Source: Desulfobulbaceae bacterium
GTDB lineage: Bacteria > Desulfobacterota > Desulfobulbia > Desulfobulbales > Desulfocapsaceae
DNA: 33,660 nt
NCBI GenBank assembly: GCA_024640625.1
Contig: JAHEER010000034.1
Coordinates: 2,383 to 36,042 of the forward strand
Direction: 5' to 3'
Shown: piece by piece, positions 1-8,889 of the stretch
Numbering within the stretch: the stretch's first letter is position 1
How the letters are laid out: each line of letters begins with the position of its first letter
Program-made: the position numbers and the translations under genes
The notes under the pieces: generated by a model
What the model was told of the DNA's origin: nothing
Database searches by the model: none
What the model saw: only the letters and a program-made list of their open reading frames with translations

Positions 1-25
1 GGGACACGATAGGTAGTGTGTCCCC
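1..25. repeat. GGGACAC-family inverted-repeat arm, probably cut by the window edge
   Basis: The first 25 bases form an imperfect palindrome that starts GGGACAC and ends GTGTGTCCCC. They match the right arm of the element at 30031-30055 at 22 of 25 positions, with differences at offsets 8, 11 and 16. In that other element each arm has an inverted partner about 40 bases away, so a partner may lie just left of this window. It sits just past the 3' end of the kinase-like gene, as expected of an intergenic repeat. Confidence 0.6.
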
Positions 26-40
26 GCTGGATCGGTTCTC

Positions 41-835
41 CTAGTAGAATGGATCAACCCGAATATCCACCATCTCAAGATCAATAATACCCCCCACCGC
101 TAATTCGATGCGGGCCCGTATCGCTGCGGTCTGCTCTTCCGGAGCCTTGACATTCACATAGGCCCTGCCTTCCCGGGTTGACACCCCGGCCAGGGGAAAA
201 TCGAAAAGCGCCGCCCGGATCTCGGCCGCCAGAGCCTGGTCGTTGATGTTTCTCTGGGATTCCTCGCTAGCCTGGTAACAGGAAAGCGTGGCGGTCTGGG
301 CAATGAGTTCAGCCGAATCCTCCACACCCATGGCTGAAACATTGACCGTCATATCGTAGAGTCCCGGATCGGTAATATCAACTCCATAGAGAAACAAAGC
401 CCATTTCTGCCGCTCCTCGTCGTCGTGCTTCAATAGCAGCCGGGCCTCGTCGGTCGAGATATTTTGCCGCTCGGCCTCGGCCCTCACCCGTTCTTCCAGA
501 TCGGCGATGACCCTTATTCTCAGCAAGTGGGAGATATCCTTGACAAAGAATTGTCCGGCCAGTCCGTGATAGACATGGTTGTCTTTTTTCAGCCGTTTGA
601 GTATTTCCGCCGAGATGAAATTCACATATCGTTCACGACCAAACGAATAGCGTTCAAGTATCTGGGTCGCATGCTGGATGTTCCTGGTCAGCTTGATTTC
701 GGGTATATCAAATTCATCGCTGACCGCCAGCAGTGAATCCCTGGACACACACTGGTAGCCAAGAATGGCGGCTACTTTTTCCGCCACGTCCTTGCCACGG
801 TAATAACTGCCTCGGGAGATACAGATGATCGACAT
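41..835 (-). CDS. cytidylate kinase-like family protein
   Basis: This 264-residue protein begins with a nucleotide-kinase type P-loop (SRGSYYRGKDVAEK, residues 8-21), then helices and a segment with DVTVNVS-like kinase-fold spacing (YDMTVNVSAMGVEDSAELI, about residue 160). This matches the cytidylate-kinase-like family widespread in Desulfobacterota, which is distinct from housekeeping cmk. The last 60 or so residues (ALFDFPLAGVSTREGRAYVNV onward) look like a small BON-like alpha/beta domain. The substrate cannot be read from sequence. The start has a TGGAG ribosome-binding site. The gene stands alone and reads out of the window. Confidence 0.75.
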   Translation of the reverse strand: MSIICISRGSYYRGKDVAEKVAAILGYQCVSRDSLLAVSDEFDIPEIKLTRNIQHATQILERYSFGRERYVNFISAEILKRLKKDNHVYHGLAGQFFVKDISHLLRIRVIADLEERVRAEAERQNISTDEARLLLKHDDEERQKWALFLYGVDITDPGLYDMTVNVSAMGVEDSAELIAQTATLSCYQASEESQRNINDQALAAEIRAALFDFPLAGVSTREGRAYVNVKAPEEQTAAIRARIELAVGGIIDLEMVDIRVDPFY

Positions 836-1074
836 CGCTTACTCCATTTTCTAAAGGAAATTAAAACAATTACCAGGTAGGCTCGCCCTTCATTTGTCCA
901 GCCCTTCTATCACCTATCACAAAAGAAACAGGCCTGCAAGACTAATGGTCGCGCTCACCGCAACTCACTTTTCAGTCTGTCGAAAAAGAATAGTTGGTTA
1001 CCGACCAGTCAATGAATATACTATTTTAGTTTTTGATTATTATACAGAATGTTCACCCCATTCCATTGACAGCC

Positions 1075-1296
1075 ATGGGTACATGCAAAAATCATCCTGA
1101 CAGACGGACAGGTTACATCTGCCAAAAACATAATTATTATTTATGTGAACAATGTCTCGCCTGCAGTGACCCGAAATTATACTGCAAATTCCGATCTTCC
1201 TGTATTATCTTCTTCAGATCGGAAAAAGAAGGACCGACAGATGGTTCGACACACATGCAAGCCAATCAATCAATAAAGGAGAGAATCGATGAGTGA
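1075..1296 (+). CDS. small cysteine/histidine-rich B-box-like zinc protein
   Basis: This 73-residue protein has dense metal-ligand spacing: CKNHP near the start, then CQKHNYYLCEQCLAC and later YCKFRSSC. The pattern resembles a B-box type zinc-binding module. I recognise the type (start MGTCKNHP, then LCEQC, then YCKFRSSC) as a small protein common in sulfate-reducing Desulfobacterota, but its function is not known to me. The ATG at 1075 was chosen because the conserved block starts there. No good ribosome-binding site precedes it, and a TTG at 1033 would add 14 residues. The end overlaps the next gene by 8 bases. The tail after SCIIFF is unlike the compact core and may be read-through sequence. 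Confidence 0.6.
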   Translation: MGTCKNHPDRRTGYICQKHNYYLCEQCLACSDPKLYCKFRSSCIIFFRSEKEGPTDGSTHMQANQSIKERIDE

Positions 1297-1462
1297 CCAG
1301 CACTGCCCCGGCTTCGAAGCCAACAAATCGTTGAGTGAAGTGACTGTCAAATGTCCCGACTGCGGTAAGGAGCAGGAAATTTTTTCGGATGAACTTGGCA
1401 AACAGGTTAAATGCAAAGGGTGTGACTCTTTGTTTGACTCGACCGCCTGCAAGGTTGAATAG
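1289..1462 (+). CDS. small zinc-ribbon protein
   Basis: This 57-residue ORF is preceded by a strong ribosome-binding site (AAAGGAGA, 1276-1283). It contains two zinc knuckles, CPDC at about residues 22-25 and CKGC at about 42-45, the layout of a four-cysteine zinc ribbon, plus outer cysteines near each end (HCPGFE and STACK). It overlaps the preceding zinc protein by 8 bases, so the two are probably co-translated. The role is unknown. Zinc ribbons of this size often act as nucleic-acid or protein binding adaptors, but nothing here decides that. Confidence 0.7.
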   Translation: MSDQHCPGFEANKSLSEVTVKCPDCGKEQEIFSDELGKQVKCKGCDSLFDSTACKVE

Positions 1463-1489
1463 CGCAATAACTCGGCTCTAAACCCTTTC

Positions 1490-1525
1490 ACCGGAGGGCG
1501 CAGTCGATGCCGCTCCCTCCGGTTT
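1490..1525 (+). terminator. possible terminator after the zinc-ribbon gene
   Basis: A perfect 9-bp stem (ACCGGAGGG at 1490-1498 with CCCTCCGGT at 1515-1523) closes a 16-base loop and ends in only three T residues. It lies 27 bases after the zinc-ribbon stop codon and before a convergent gene, which suits a terminator. The short T run makes it weak. Confidence 0.4.
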
Positions 1526-1573
1526 ACTGAAGAATTTTTCTGTCCCGTATAAGAGCATTTGGCCGCTATGGCA

Positions 1574-1819
1574 TCAGTGGTGGTGGTGATGATGGTGTTC
1601 TTCCGAGGAGCCCGGAGCGCCGCCGATTTCATCAAGGGCCGCCTGCAGCGTGGCACTGACGTCTTCCATCTGGGAGATGGCTTTGGCCAGGGCCTCGGCC
1701 ATTGAATCTCTGTTCTCTTCAGTCATGGTCTGACGCCACTTGTCGAACTCGGCAACATGCCCGCCATTATGATCGATCCAGTGTTTGAGCAGTACCCGCA
1801 GTTTTTCTATTGATTCCAT
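1574..1819 (-). CDS. small helical protein with C-terminal polyhistidine tail
   Basis: This 81-residue protein has an amphipathic helical body (LRVLLKHWIDHNGGHVAEFDKW, then EALAKAISQMEDVSATLQAALDEIGG) and ends in seven consecutive histidines after SSEE. The tail is an obvious metal-binding tract, typical of nickel-handling proteins. It lies directly downstream of a CooT-family gene on the same strand (78-base gap), so a joint role in nickel storage or delivery is likely, by inference. An AAGGG-containing ribosome-binding site precedes the ATG. Confidence 0.7.
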   Translation of the reverse strand: MESIEKLRVLLKHWIDHNGGHVAEFDKWRQTMTEENRDSMAEALAKAISQMEDVSATLQAALDEIGGAPGSSEEHHHHHHH

Positions 1820-1896
1820 CTTTTATCCCTTGCCTATCCTCGGAGTTAGCAGTCGATATTTTTTACCTGATGTGATCTTCGACTAAACACACGCTG

Positions 1897-2091
1897 TCAG
1901 CCGGTCTTCTCCAGCAAAACCTTGCCGGCCATGAAGTCGATGGATCTGATGACCACCTGCTCAACTGTTTTCGGACCCTCGAAAAGGGTGGAAATTTCCA
2001 GGTTGTCGGAGTCAACCACCAGGTTGGTCACGTCTTCCATTACCAGCTCTTCAACGCCATCGTTTTCTAGCACTACACTGATTTGACACAT
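1897..2091 (-). CDS. cooT: CooT-family nickel-binding protein
   Basis: This 64-residue protein begins MCQISVVLENDG and continues through LVMEDVTNLVV and a late IDFMAGKVLLE segment. That is the hallmark of the small CooT family, whose Rhodospirillum member binds nickel through the second-residue cysteine and helps mature carbon monoxide dehydrogenase. Cys2 is present. The start at 2091 is preferred over an upstream in-frame start at 2154 because the family begins at MCQ. Followed by the His-tailed gene. No CO dehydrogenase or hydrogenase gene lies in the window, so the client enzyme is unknown. Confidence 0.8.
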   Translation of the reverse strand: MCQISVVLENDGVEELVMEDVTNLVVDSDNLEISTLFEGPKTVEQVVIRSIDFMAGKVLLEKTG

Positions 2092-2405
2092 ATCCGTCTG
2101 TTCCGTTTTGAGTTTATTGATCGGAGGTGACTGCAGCCGTGGTGATATCTTCAACGATCCTAGTGCAATCGCCCGGGCAAAACAATAATTATTGTCGCCC
2201 CGCTGTCCATCGAACAGGGCAATTAAAGCCTTGGGCTGGGGCCGTCAATTTTGCCTCCGATCCGGTTTGAAAAATATGGCACCGGAGAGAAAGAACTGAT
2301 AGGATGGCAAAGATTTGTCTGCGTATATCGGCTTTTCAAAATTGTCGGTAGAAAAGCTGTAAATCAAATGCTCAATTAGCAAACCAGGTTAAAGGAGGGT
2401 ACGCG

Positions 2406-2858
2406 ATGGAAGAACGTTTGAGTGCAGTACTTTCGCCCTATGAGGGGAGGAAGGATGCCTTGATCCCGATACTACAGAAGGTTCAGGACGAGTTGGGCTA
2501 TCTTCCCGATGATGCCATGCTCGAAATTGCCAAAACTACCGGCTTACCGGAAAGCAGAGTTTACGCAGTGGCCTCGTTTTACGCCCAGTTCAGATTCACC
2601 CCTCGCGGCAAGCATACCATCATGGTGTGCCGGGGCACCGCATGCCATGTGAGGGGAGCTGAGAGAATTCTTGAAGAGACGGAACGATCACTCGGCATCG
2701 TCGAAGGAGAAACCACCGAGGACCAGAAATATACACTTGAAACTGTTGCCTGCATCGGCTGCTGCGCCCTTGCGCCATGCGTGATGATCGATGAGGACGT
2801 GGAGGCCAAGCTGACTCCTCAGATGGTTCCCGAGATACTGAGCGGGAGGAATGAATGA
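2406..2858 (+). CDS. NuoE-like [2Fe-2S] subunit of NAD-linked formate dehydrogenase
   Basis: This 150-residue protein has the 24-kDa NuoE/HndA fold. An N-terminal helical bundle (LIPILQKVQDELGYLPDDAM) leads into a thioredoxin-like domain with the four cluster cysteines in C-x4-C (VCRGTAC) and C-x3-C (CIGCC) arrangement, plus a further cysteine in ALAPC. It would pass electrons between a cluster and the FMN subunit. A strong ribosome-binding site (AAAGGAGGG) precedes the start. The stop overlaps the start of the next gene in an ATGA arrangement, so the operon is translationally coupled. The neighbours indicate a soluble formate dehydrogenase rather than complex I. Confidence 0.9.
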   Translation: MEERLSAVLSPYEGRKDALIPILQKVQDELGYLPDDAMLEIAKTTGLPESRVYAVASFYAQFRFTPRGKHTIMVCRGTACHVRGAERILEETERSLGIVEGETTEDQKYTLETVACIGCCALAPCVMIDEDVEAKLTPQMVPEILSGRNE

Positions 2859-4765
2859 TGAATTTTACCGAAATACAGGAACAGGCTCGGCAAGAATGGG
2901 ACTCCCTACAGAGCGGATCGGTGCCAGTCATCGCCGTCGGAACCGCTACCTGCGGACGCTCAGCCGGTGCTCTGGGCGTGGTCCAGGCCTTTGAAGAGGA
3001 AATGTCGGAAAAAGGCGTCGAAGCCCATATCGTCGAGGTCGGCTGCATCGGCCCATGCTATGCCGAACCGCTGGTCAATATCACCAAGCCGGGGCGGGCT
3101 ACAGTGGCCTACAAGAACGTCACCAAAAAAATGGTTACCGAGATTGTCGACAACTATCTCAAGGGCGACGATCCCCTGCCCCATTACACGCTCGGAAGTT
3201 TTGGCGAGGGTACGGTCGAAAACATTCCCCGAATTCTCGACACCCCTTCCTTCAAGCCCCAGGAACGCCGGGTGTTCAGAAACTGCGGTGTTATCGACCC
3301 GACCAATATCAACCACTACATCGCCAACGAGGGGTACAACGGACTGAGCAAAGCGCTGACCATGACTCAGTCGGAAGTGGTCGAAGAGATGAAGAAGTCT
3401 GGTCTGCGTGGCCGGGGCGGCGGTGGATTTCCGGCCGGTCGGAAATGGGAGGCCGGCCTCAACGCCGAGGGAGATCAGAAATATGTAGTCTGCAACGCCG
3501 ACGAGGGCGATCCGGGTGCCTTCATGGACCGAGCCGTCATCGAAGGCGATCCGCATTCAGTCCTGGAGGGTATGATCATCGCCGGTTACGCCATCGGTGC
3601 CGATACCGGCTACATCTACGTCAGGGCCGAATACCCGCTGGCCATCAGGAGGCTCGAACGGGCCATTGAACAGGCCCATGAAAAAGGTTTTCTCGGTAAC
3701 AATATCCTGGGCACCGATTTCAGTTTTGACATCAATATCTTTCCGGGAGCCGGCGCCTTTGTCTGCGGCGAATCCACTGCCCTGACCCTGTCCATCGAGG
3801 GCAAGCGGGGGATGCCTCGGGTGGCACCACGGCCCCGAACCACAGAACAAGGCCTATATGACAAACCAACACTGCTGAACAACGTCAAGACCTTTTCCTC
3901 AGCACCGATGATCATCACCCGGGGAGCCGAGTGGTTCGCCAGCATCGGCACCGAAAAAAGCACCGGCACGGCAATCTTCGCCCTGACCGGTAAGGTCAAT
4001 AACTGCGGCCTAATCGAAGTACCGATGGGAATAACTCTGCGGGAAATCATTTATGATATCGGCGGCGGTGTCGCTGACGGCGGCAGGTTCAAAGCGGTGC
4101 AGACCGGCGGTCCCTCGGGCGGCTGTCTGCCCGAATCGTTGCTGGATACACCGATAGACTATGACTCGCTCGATGAAGCCGGCTCGATCATGGGATCGGG
4201 CGGCATGGTAGTCATGGACGAGAAGACCTGCATGGTCGACGTGGCCCGCTACTTTCTTGATTTTACCGAGATCGAGTCGTGCGGCCAATGTGTGCCCTGC
4301 CGACTCGGGACCAAGCAGCTGCTCGATATTCTCAAGGATATCTGTGCTGGCAAAGGCAAAAAGGGAGACATCGACTTGCTAATAGAATTGAGCCAGTCGG
4401 TTCACGGCGGCTCAGTCTGCGGACTGGGCCAGACGGCGGCCAATCCGGTGCTCACCACAATCCGTTATTTCAGGGATGAATTCGAAGCCCATATCAACGA
4501 CAAATGCTGTCCTGCCAAAGTCTGCAAGCCACTGATTTCTTTTCGTATCCTCGAGGACAAATGCGCCGGCTGCACCCTCTGCGCCAAATCCTGCCCGGTC
4601 AACGCCATCAGCGGTGAAAAAAAAGAAGTTCATGTCATTGACCAGGGCCTCTGTGTACAATGCGGCGTCTGTATGGAAAAATGTCCGAAGAAATTCAGCG
4701 CCGTTGAATGCTTATCCCCGAAATTACCTGTTGCACCAAAAGAGACAACGGAGGTGGTTGCATGA
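2855..4765 (+). CDS. NuoF-like flavoprotein subunit (NADH/FMN binding) with extra ferredoxin domains
   Basis: The protein has 636 residues. Residues 1-100 form a thioredoxin-like [2Fe-2S] domain (ATCGRSAGA, then GCIGPCYAEP). About residues 140-500 are the 51-kDa NuoF core: NADH loop GLRGRGGGGFPAGRKW at 183-198, FMN segment CNADEGDPGAFMDR at about 213, and the N3-type cluster ESCGQCVPCRLGT near 472. The last 70 residues carry two [4Fe-4S] ferredoxin motifs (CAGCTLCAKSCP and CVQCGVCMEKCP). This layout is shared with HndC/HydB-type subunits of NAD-linked and electron-bifurcating hydrogenases and formate dehydrogenases. It starts inside the NuoE-like stop and ends in an ATGA overlap with the selenoprotein gene. 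Confidence 0.92.
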   Translation: MMNFTEIQEQARQEWDSLQSGSVPVIAVGTATCGRSAGALGVVQAFEEEMSEKGVEAHIVEVGCIGPCYAEPLVNITKPGRATVAYKNVTKKMVTEIVDNYLKGDDPLPHYTLGSFGEGTVENIPRILDTPSFKPQERRVFRNCGVIDPTNINHYIANEGYNGLSKALTMTQSEVVEEMKKSGLRGRGGGGFPAGRKWEAGLNAEGDQKYVVCNADEGDPGAFMDRAVIEGDPHSVLEGMIIAGYAIGADTGYIYVRAEYPLAIRRLERAIEQAHEKGFLGNNILGTDFSFDINIFPGAGAFVCGESTALTLSIEGKRGMPRVAPRPRTTEQGLYDKPTLLNNVKTFSSAPMIITRGAEWFASIGTEKSTGTAIFALTGKVNNCGLIEVPMGITLREIIYDIGGGVADGGRFKAVQTGGPSGGCLPESLLDTPIDYDSLDEAGSIMGSGGMVVMDEKTCMVDVARYFLDFTEIESCGQCVPCRLGTKQLLDILKDICAGKGKKGDIDLLIELSQSVHGGSVCGLGQTAANPVLTTIRYFRDEFEAHINDKCCPAKVCKPLISFRILEDKCAGCTLCAKSCPVNAISGEKKEVHVIDQGLCVQCGVCMEKCPKKFSAVECLSPKLPVAPKETTEVVA

Positions 4766-7434
4766 GCAAAGTCACCCTAACAATAGACGGGCTGCAGATT
4801 CCAGCCAAAGAAGGAATGACCGTATTGGAGGCTGCCCAGGCTAGTGGTCTGTATATTCCCAATCTCTGCAATCACCCGGACCTCAAACCGGCCGGCCTGT
4901 GCCGGGTCTGTGTCGTGAAGATGGACGACTGGAAGATCGCCATCTCCTGCAAGCTGCCGGTCAAGGACGGCATGGTCATCAGTACCGAAGATCCCGAGGT
5001 GCAGCAGATCCGCAAGAGCACCGTGGAGTTGCTGGTGGCCAATCATCCGATGACCTGCCTGACCTGCGAGGCCGACGGCGATTGCGAACTGCAGCGGGTG
5101 GCCCATTATGTCGGCATCACCCAGGAGAACCTCAACCGCTACCGGCGTTCGGTCCGCTCCATTCCGATAGACAGGTCCAACCCGTTTTTCGATTTTGATC
5201 ACAACAAGTGCATCCTCTGCGGAATTTGTGTGCGCACCTGTGACGAACTCCAGAACATCAACGCCATCGATTACGCCCAGCGCGGCGTGGACAGCATCAT
5301 TTCCACCCTGGCCAACAAGCCCATAGCCGAGTCCAGGTGTGAGTCCTGCGGTGAGTGCGTGATCAGGTGCCCGGTTGCCGCGCTCGCCCCCAAGGGTGCC
5401 CAGGAGCCAATGCGTGAAGTCAAGTCAATCTGCTCCTATTGCGGCGTCGGCTGCGGCGTCATGCTCGGTGTCCGGGGTCAGAAGGTGGTCAGCGTTGAGG
5501 GCGACAGAGACAATCCGGTCAACAAGGGTTCGCTCTGCGTCAAAGGACGGTTCGGCTACAGGTTCATCAACCATCCCGAACGTCTCAAAACACCGCTTAT
5601 CAAGAAAAACGGTACACTGGAAGAGGCCTCCTGGGACGAGGCCCTGGATCTGATTGCCGAAAAGTTCTCCAACAGCAAGGGAGATAAATTCGCCGCTTTG
5701 GCATCTGCCCGTATCACCAATGAAGACAACTATCTGATCCAGAAATTTACTCGGGCGGTGATGGGCACCAACAACATTGACCATTGCGCCCGGCTCTGAC
5801 ACTCCCCGACTGTGGCCGGTCTGGCCACCAGCCTGGGTAGCGGCGCAATGACCAACTCGATTGCTGAAATCAGCGGTGCCTCAACCATTTTCGCCATCGG
5901 CACCAACACCACCCAGGCCCATCCTGTTCTGGCCCTGCAGGCCAAGAAGGCGGCCCGGGAAGGCGCCAACCTAATCGTCGCCAACCCCAAGGAAATCGAC
6001 CTCTGCCGCCATGCCACCATCCACCTGCAGCATCGTCCCGGAACCGATGTCGCCTTGGTAATGGGCATGATAAAGGTGATCGTGGACGCAGGTCTGGCTG
6101 ACATGGAATTCATCAACAGCCGTTGCGAAAACTTTGATGCCTTCGTCGACTCCCTGGCAGAGTTTGATCTGGCCAGCGTCGAAAAGATCACCGGCGTGCC
6201 CGGCGAGCTGATCAGCAAGGCAGCGAAGATCTTCGCATCCGAAGGTCCTTCTTCGATCCTCTATTGCATGGGCATCACCCAGCATTGCCACGGTACCGAC
6301 AACGTCTGGTCCCTGAGCAATCTGGCACTGGTCACCGGCAACCTGGGCAAAGCATCCGCAGGTGTCAATCCGCTGCGCGGACAAAACAACGTCCAGGGTT
6401 CCTGCGACATGGGCGCCCTGCCCGATGTCTATCCCGGTTATCAGAAAGTGGCTAAAGCCGAGAGCAAAAAGAAGTTCGAAGCCGCCTGGGGGGTGAGTCT
6501 CTCTGACCAAGAGGGCTTGACCCATTCCGAGATATTTGACGACATCCACGATGGAAAAATAACTGCTCTTTATCTCATCGGTGAAAATCCCTACCTCAGC
6601 GAGGCCAACGCAAACCATGCCATCGAGTCGATGAACCGTCTCGATTTCCTGGTCGTGCAGGACATTTTCCTGACCGAAACCGCCGAGCTGGCTGACGTAG
6701 TCCTCCCGGCCGCGTCATTCGCCGAGAAGAACGGGACCTTTTCCAATACCGAACGCCGCATCCAGCGGATTCGCAAGGCCGTCGATGCCCCGGGCGAAGC
6801 AAAACCCGACTGGCAGATTGTTGCTGCAATAGCCAGCAGGATGGGAGCCCAGGGGTTCGATTTCGAGGACGAAGCGCAGATCATGAATGAGATTGCCTCC
6901 CTTACCCCGAGTTACGGCGGCATCTCTTACGAACGCTTGGAAGGCGGAGGTATTCAGTGGCCCTGCCCGACCCAGGACCACCCGGGTACGCCGACTCTGC
7001 ACGTGGAGAAATTCGGTACCCCGAGCGGCAAGGCCCAGTTCATGCCGCTTTCGTTCCGGGATTCTGCGGAACTGCCCGACGACGAGTACCCATTCCTGTT
7101 GACCACGGATCGCAGCCTGTTCCACTATCACACCGGCAGTATGACCCGCCGGGTTGCCGGCCTTGAACAACTCGACAGCGAGGAGTTCCTGAAAATCAAC
7201 CCCAAGGATGCCGCCAGTCTTGGCCTCGAAGACAACGAGGTGGTGCAGATTGCCTCTCGCCGCGGTCAAACCCAGGCAAAAACCAAGGTCACCAAGATCT
7301 GCCCGCCAGGACTGGTGTCGATGACTTTTCACTTCGCGGAAAGTCCGACCAACGTGTTGACCAGCCCGGCGCTGGACCCGGTGGCCAAAATACCGGAAAC
7401 CAAAGTCTGCGCGGTGAAGCTTGAAAAGGTATAA
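4762..7434 (+). CDS. fdhF: selenocysteine-containing formate dehydrogenase alpha subunit (TGA read through at 5797-5799)
   Basis: Reading the in-frame TGA at 5797-5799 as selenocysteine gives one 890-residue protein with Sec346. The context is CARL-U-HSPTVAGLA, the active-site signature of formate dehydrogenases. Domains in order: NuoG-type [2Fe-2S] (C36, C47, C50, C63), His-Cys [4Fe-4S] (H95, C99, C102, C108), two ferredoxin clusters (C150/153/156/160 and C193/196/199/203), the [4Fe-4S] next to the Mo/W site (C224, C227, C231, C259), then the bis-MGD catalytic domain and C-terminal cofactor-binding domain. The start at 4762 has GGAGGT upstream and overlaps the previous stop; an upstream start at 4708 is less likely. 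It oxidises formate or reduces CO2 with NuoE/F-like partners. A SECIS hairpin follows the TGA. Confidence 0.95.
5800..5838 (+). promoter_or_regulatory. bacterial SECIS element for selenocysteine insertion
   Basis: Directly after the TGA, a perfect 6-bp stem (GTGGCC at 5812-5817 with GGCCAC at 5823-5828) closes the loop GGTCT. From memory, the GGUCU loop starts 18 bases after the UGA in the Escherichia coli fdhF SECIS as well, and it is what SelB binds. Weaker outer pairing is possible between the C run at 5804-5807 and GGG at 5835-5837. Confidence 0.85.
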
Positions 7435-7457
7435 TCCTTAGCTGCGCACACCAAACG

Positions 7458-7494
7458 AAAAGGGCCGAATCTTCCTGATTCGGCCCTTTTTTTT
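7458..7494. terminator. strong Rho-independent terminator between fdhF and tyrS
   Basis: A 10-bp perfect stem (GGGCCGAATC at 7462-7471 with GATTCGGCCC at 7477-7486) closes a 5-base loop and is followed by eight T residues. Four A residues precede it, so it could also work in the opposite direction for the convergent tyrS transcript, though less strongly. Confidence 0.9.
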
Positions 7495-7632
7495 GCTCTG
7501 CAAACAGAATGACATTTACCGCGGTTGCCGCTGCCTGGACTGGTATAGAACTCCGTGGGCTGGCTCAGGCTGCTGCTTTACTGGACAGATTAAAACGGGA
7601 TATATGACTAGCGAGATATGAGAGAGTCGAAA

Positions 7633-8889
7633 TCATTCGAATACTACCCGGCAGAAGCGCCGCTTGCCGACTTTCAAAATCAGATCTCCCGCGGGTTCGA
7701 CAGAAAAATCGGTGTCTCCGATTTTCTCGCCGTTGATACTCACCGCATTCTGCTTGATCATCCGCCTGCCGTCCGAGGTTGAAGAGACAAGCCCGCTGTC
7801 GACCATCAGCTTGGGCAGCCACACCGACTCCTCGCTGCTGAGCTTGTATTCGGGTATATCATCGGGCAGGTCGTGCTTGGCGAAAACGTTTTCAAAATTC
7901 TGCTCGGCCTGGACCGCCTCTTCCTCGGAGTGAAATCTGGCGGTCAGTTCCCGGGCCAGTTTCTGCTTGATCTCTTTAGGGTGCAATGTGCCCTTCTCGA
8001 GTCCCTGCTTCAACCTGTCGATGTCTTCACGGGAGAGGTCGCTGAGCAGCTCGTAGTAGCGGAACATCAGCTCATCGGTGACCGACATGGTCTTGCCGTA
8101 GATATCGTTGGCCGCGTCGGTGATGCCGATATAATTTCCCAGGGACTTGCTCATCTTGTTGATGCCGTCCAGTCCCTCCAGCAGCGGCATGGTCAGTACG
8201 ATTTGCGGTTCCTGGCCCCGGGAGCGCTGAAGATCACGGCCCACCAGCAGGTTGAAGAGCTGATCGGTGCCGCCCAGTTCGACATCCGCTGCCATGGCCA
8301 CTGAATCGTAGCCCTGGATGAGCGGGTAAAGGAACTCGTGGATCGAAATCGGTTTACCTTCCTCGAAGCGCTTCTTGAAGTCATCCCGCTCGAGCATTCG
8401 GGCTACAGTAAGTTCCGAAGCCAGGCGAATCATATCAAACGAATCGATTTTACCGAGCCATTCGCTGTTGAAGGCAATCTTGGTCTTTTCCGGATCAAGA
8501 ATTTTGAAAACCTGCTCTTTATAGGTTTCAGCGTTTTTGGCAATGTCTTCTCTGGTGAGGGGTTTACGGGTTTCCGATTTCCCTGTGGGATCGCCGATAA
8601 AACCGGTGAAGTCACCGATAAGAAAATAGACATCGTGGCCCAGTTCCTGGAAATGCTTCATTTTCTGCAGCAAAACCGTGTGCCCGACGTGCAGATCGGG
8701 GGCGGTGGGGTCAAAGCCCGCCTTGATTTTCAAAGGCCTGCCCGTGTTCACCGATTTTTCCAGTTTGGCTTTCAGTTCCTCCCGGGAAATACAGTCGACC
8801 ACTCCCCTCTCTATCAACTCAAGTTGCTCTTCTACGGCGATCATGTTGGCCTGGTATTTATGTTGGTTTACCGATTCGTTATTTTGCAT
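7633..8889 (-). CDS. tyrS: tyrosyl-tRNA synthetase
   Basis: This 418-residue class I synthetase charges tRNA-Tyr. It has the HIGH-type motif HVGH at 67-70, the tyrosine-site region [10 protein letters not shown] near 206, KMSKS at 245-249, and a C-terminal S4 RNA-binding domain from about residue 355. Length and order match the bacterial TyrRS group with the extended KMSKS-to-S4 linker. The first ATG overlaps the end of rny by 11 bases. A second in-frame ATG at 8844 (MIAVEEQ) is closer to the usual family start, and neither has a strong ribosome-binding site. Confidence 0.95.
   Translation of the reverse strand: MQNNESVNQHKYQANMIAVEEQLELIERGVVDCISREELKAKLEKSVNTGRPLKIKAGFDPTAPDLHVGHTVLLQKMKHFQELGHDVYFLIGDFTGFIGDPTGKSETRKPLTREDIAKNAETYKEQVFKILDPEKTKIAFNSEWLGKIDSFDMIRLASELTVARMLERDDFKKRFEEGKPISIHEFLYPLIQGYDSVAMAADVELGGTDQLFNLLVGRDLQRSRGQEPQIVLTMPLLEGLDGINKMSKSLGNYIGITDAANDIYGKTMSVTDELMFRYYELLSDLSREDIDRLKQGLEKGTLHPKEIKQKLARELTARFHSEEEAVQAEQNFENVFAKHDLPDDIPEYKLSSEESVWLPKLMVDSGLVSSTSDGRRMIKQNAVSINGEKIGDTDFSVEPAGDLILKVGKRRFCRVVFE

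Noticed and set aside
894..1100. 68-residue plus-strand frame upstream of the zinc proteins.
   Set aside because: It lacks a ribosome-binding site and any recognisable motif, and overlaps the better-supported zinc protein in another frame.
2305..2319. Possible sigma-54 promoter (TGGCAAAGATTTGTC) upstream of the formate dehydrogenase operon.
   Set aside because: The -12 element lacks the required GC, so it fails the key test. No other clear promoter was recognised in 2092-2405.
5797..5799. The TGA could mark a true stop, making two split or frameshifted genes.
   Set aside because: The frame continues without a break, the flanking residues are the formate dehydrogenase selenocysteine signature, and a SECIS hairpin follows at the right distance.
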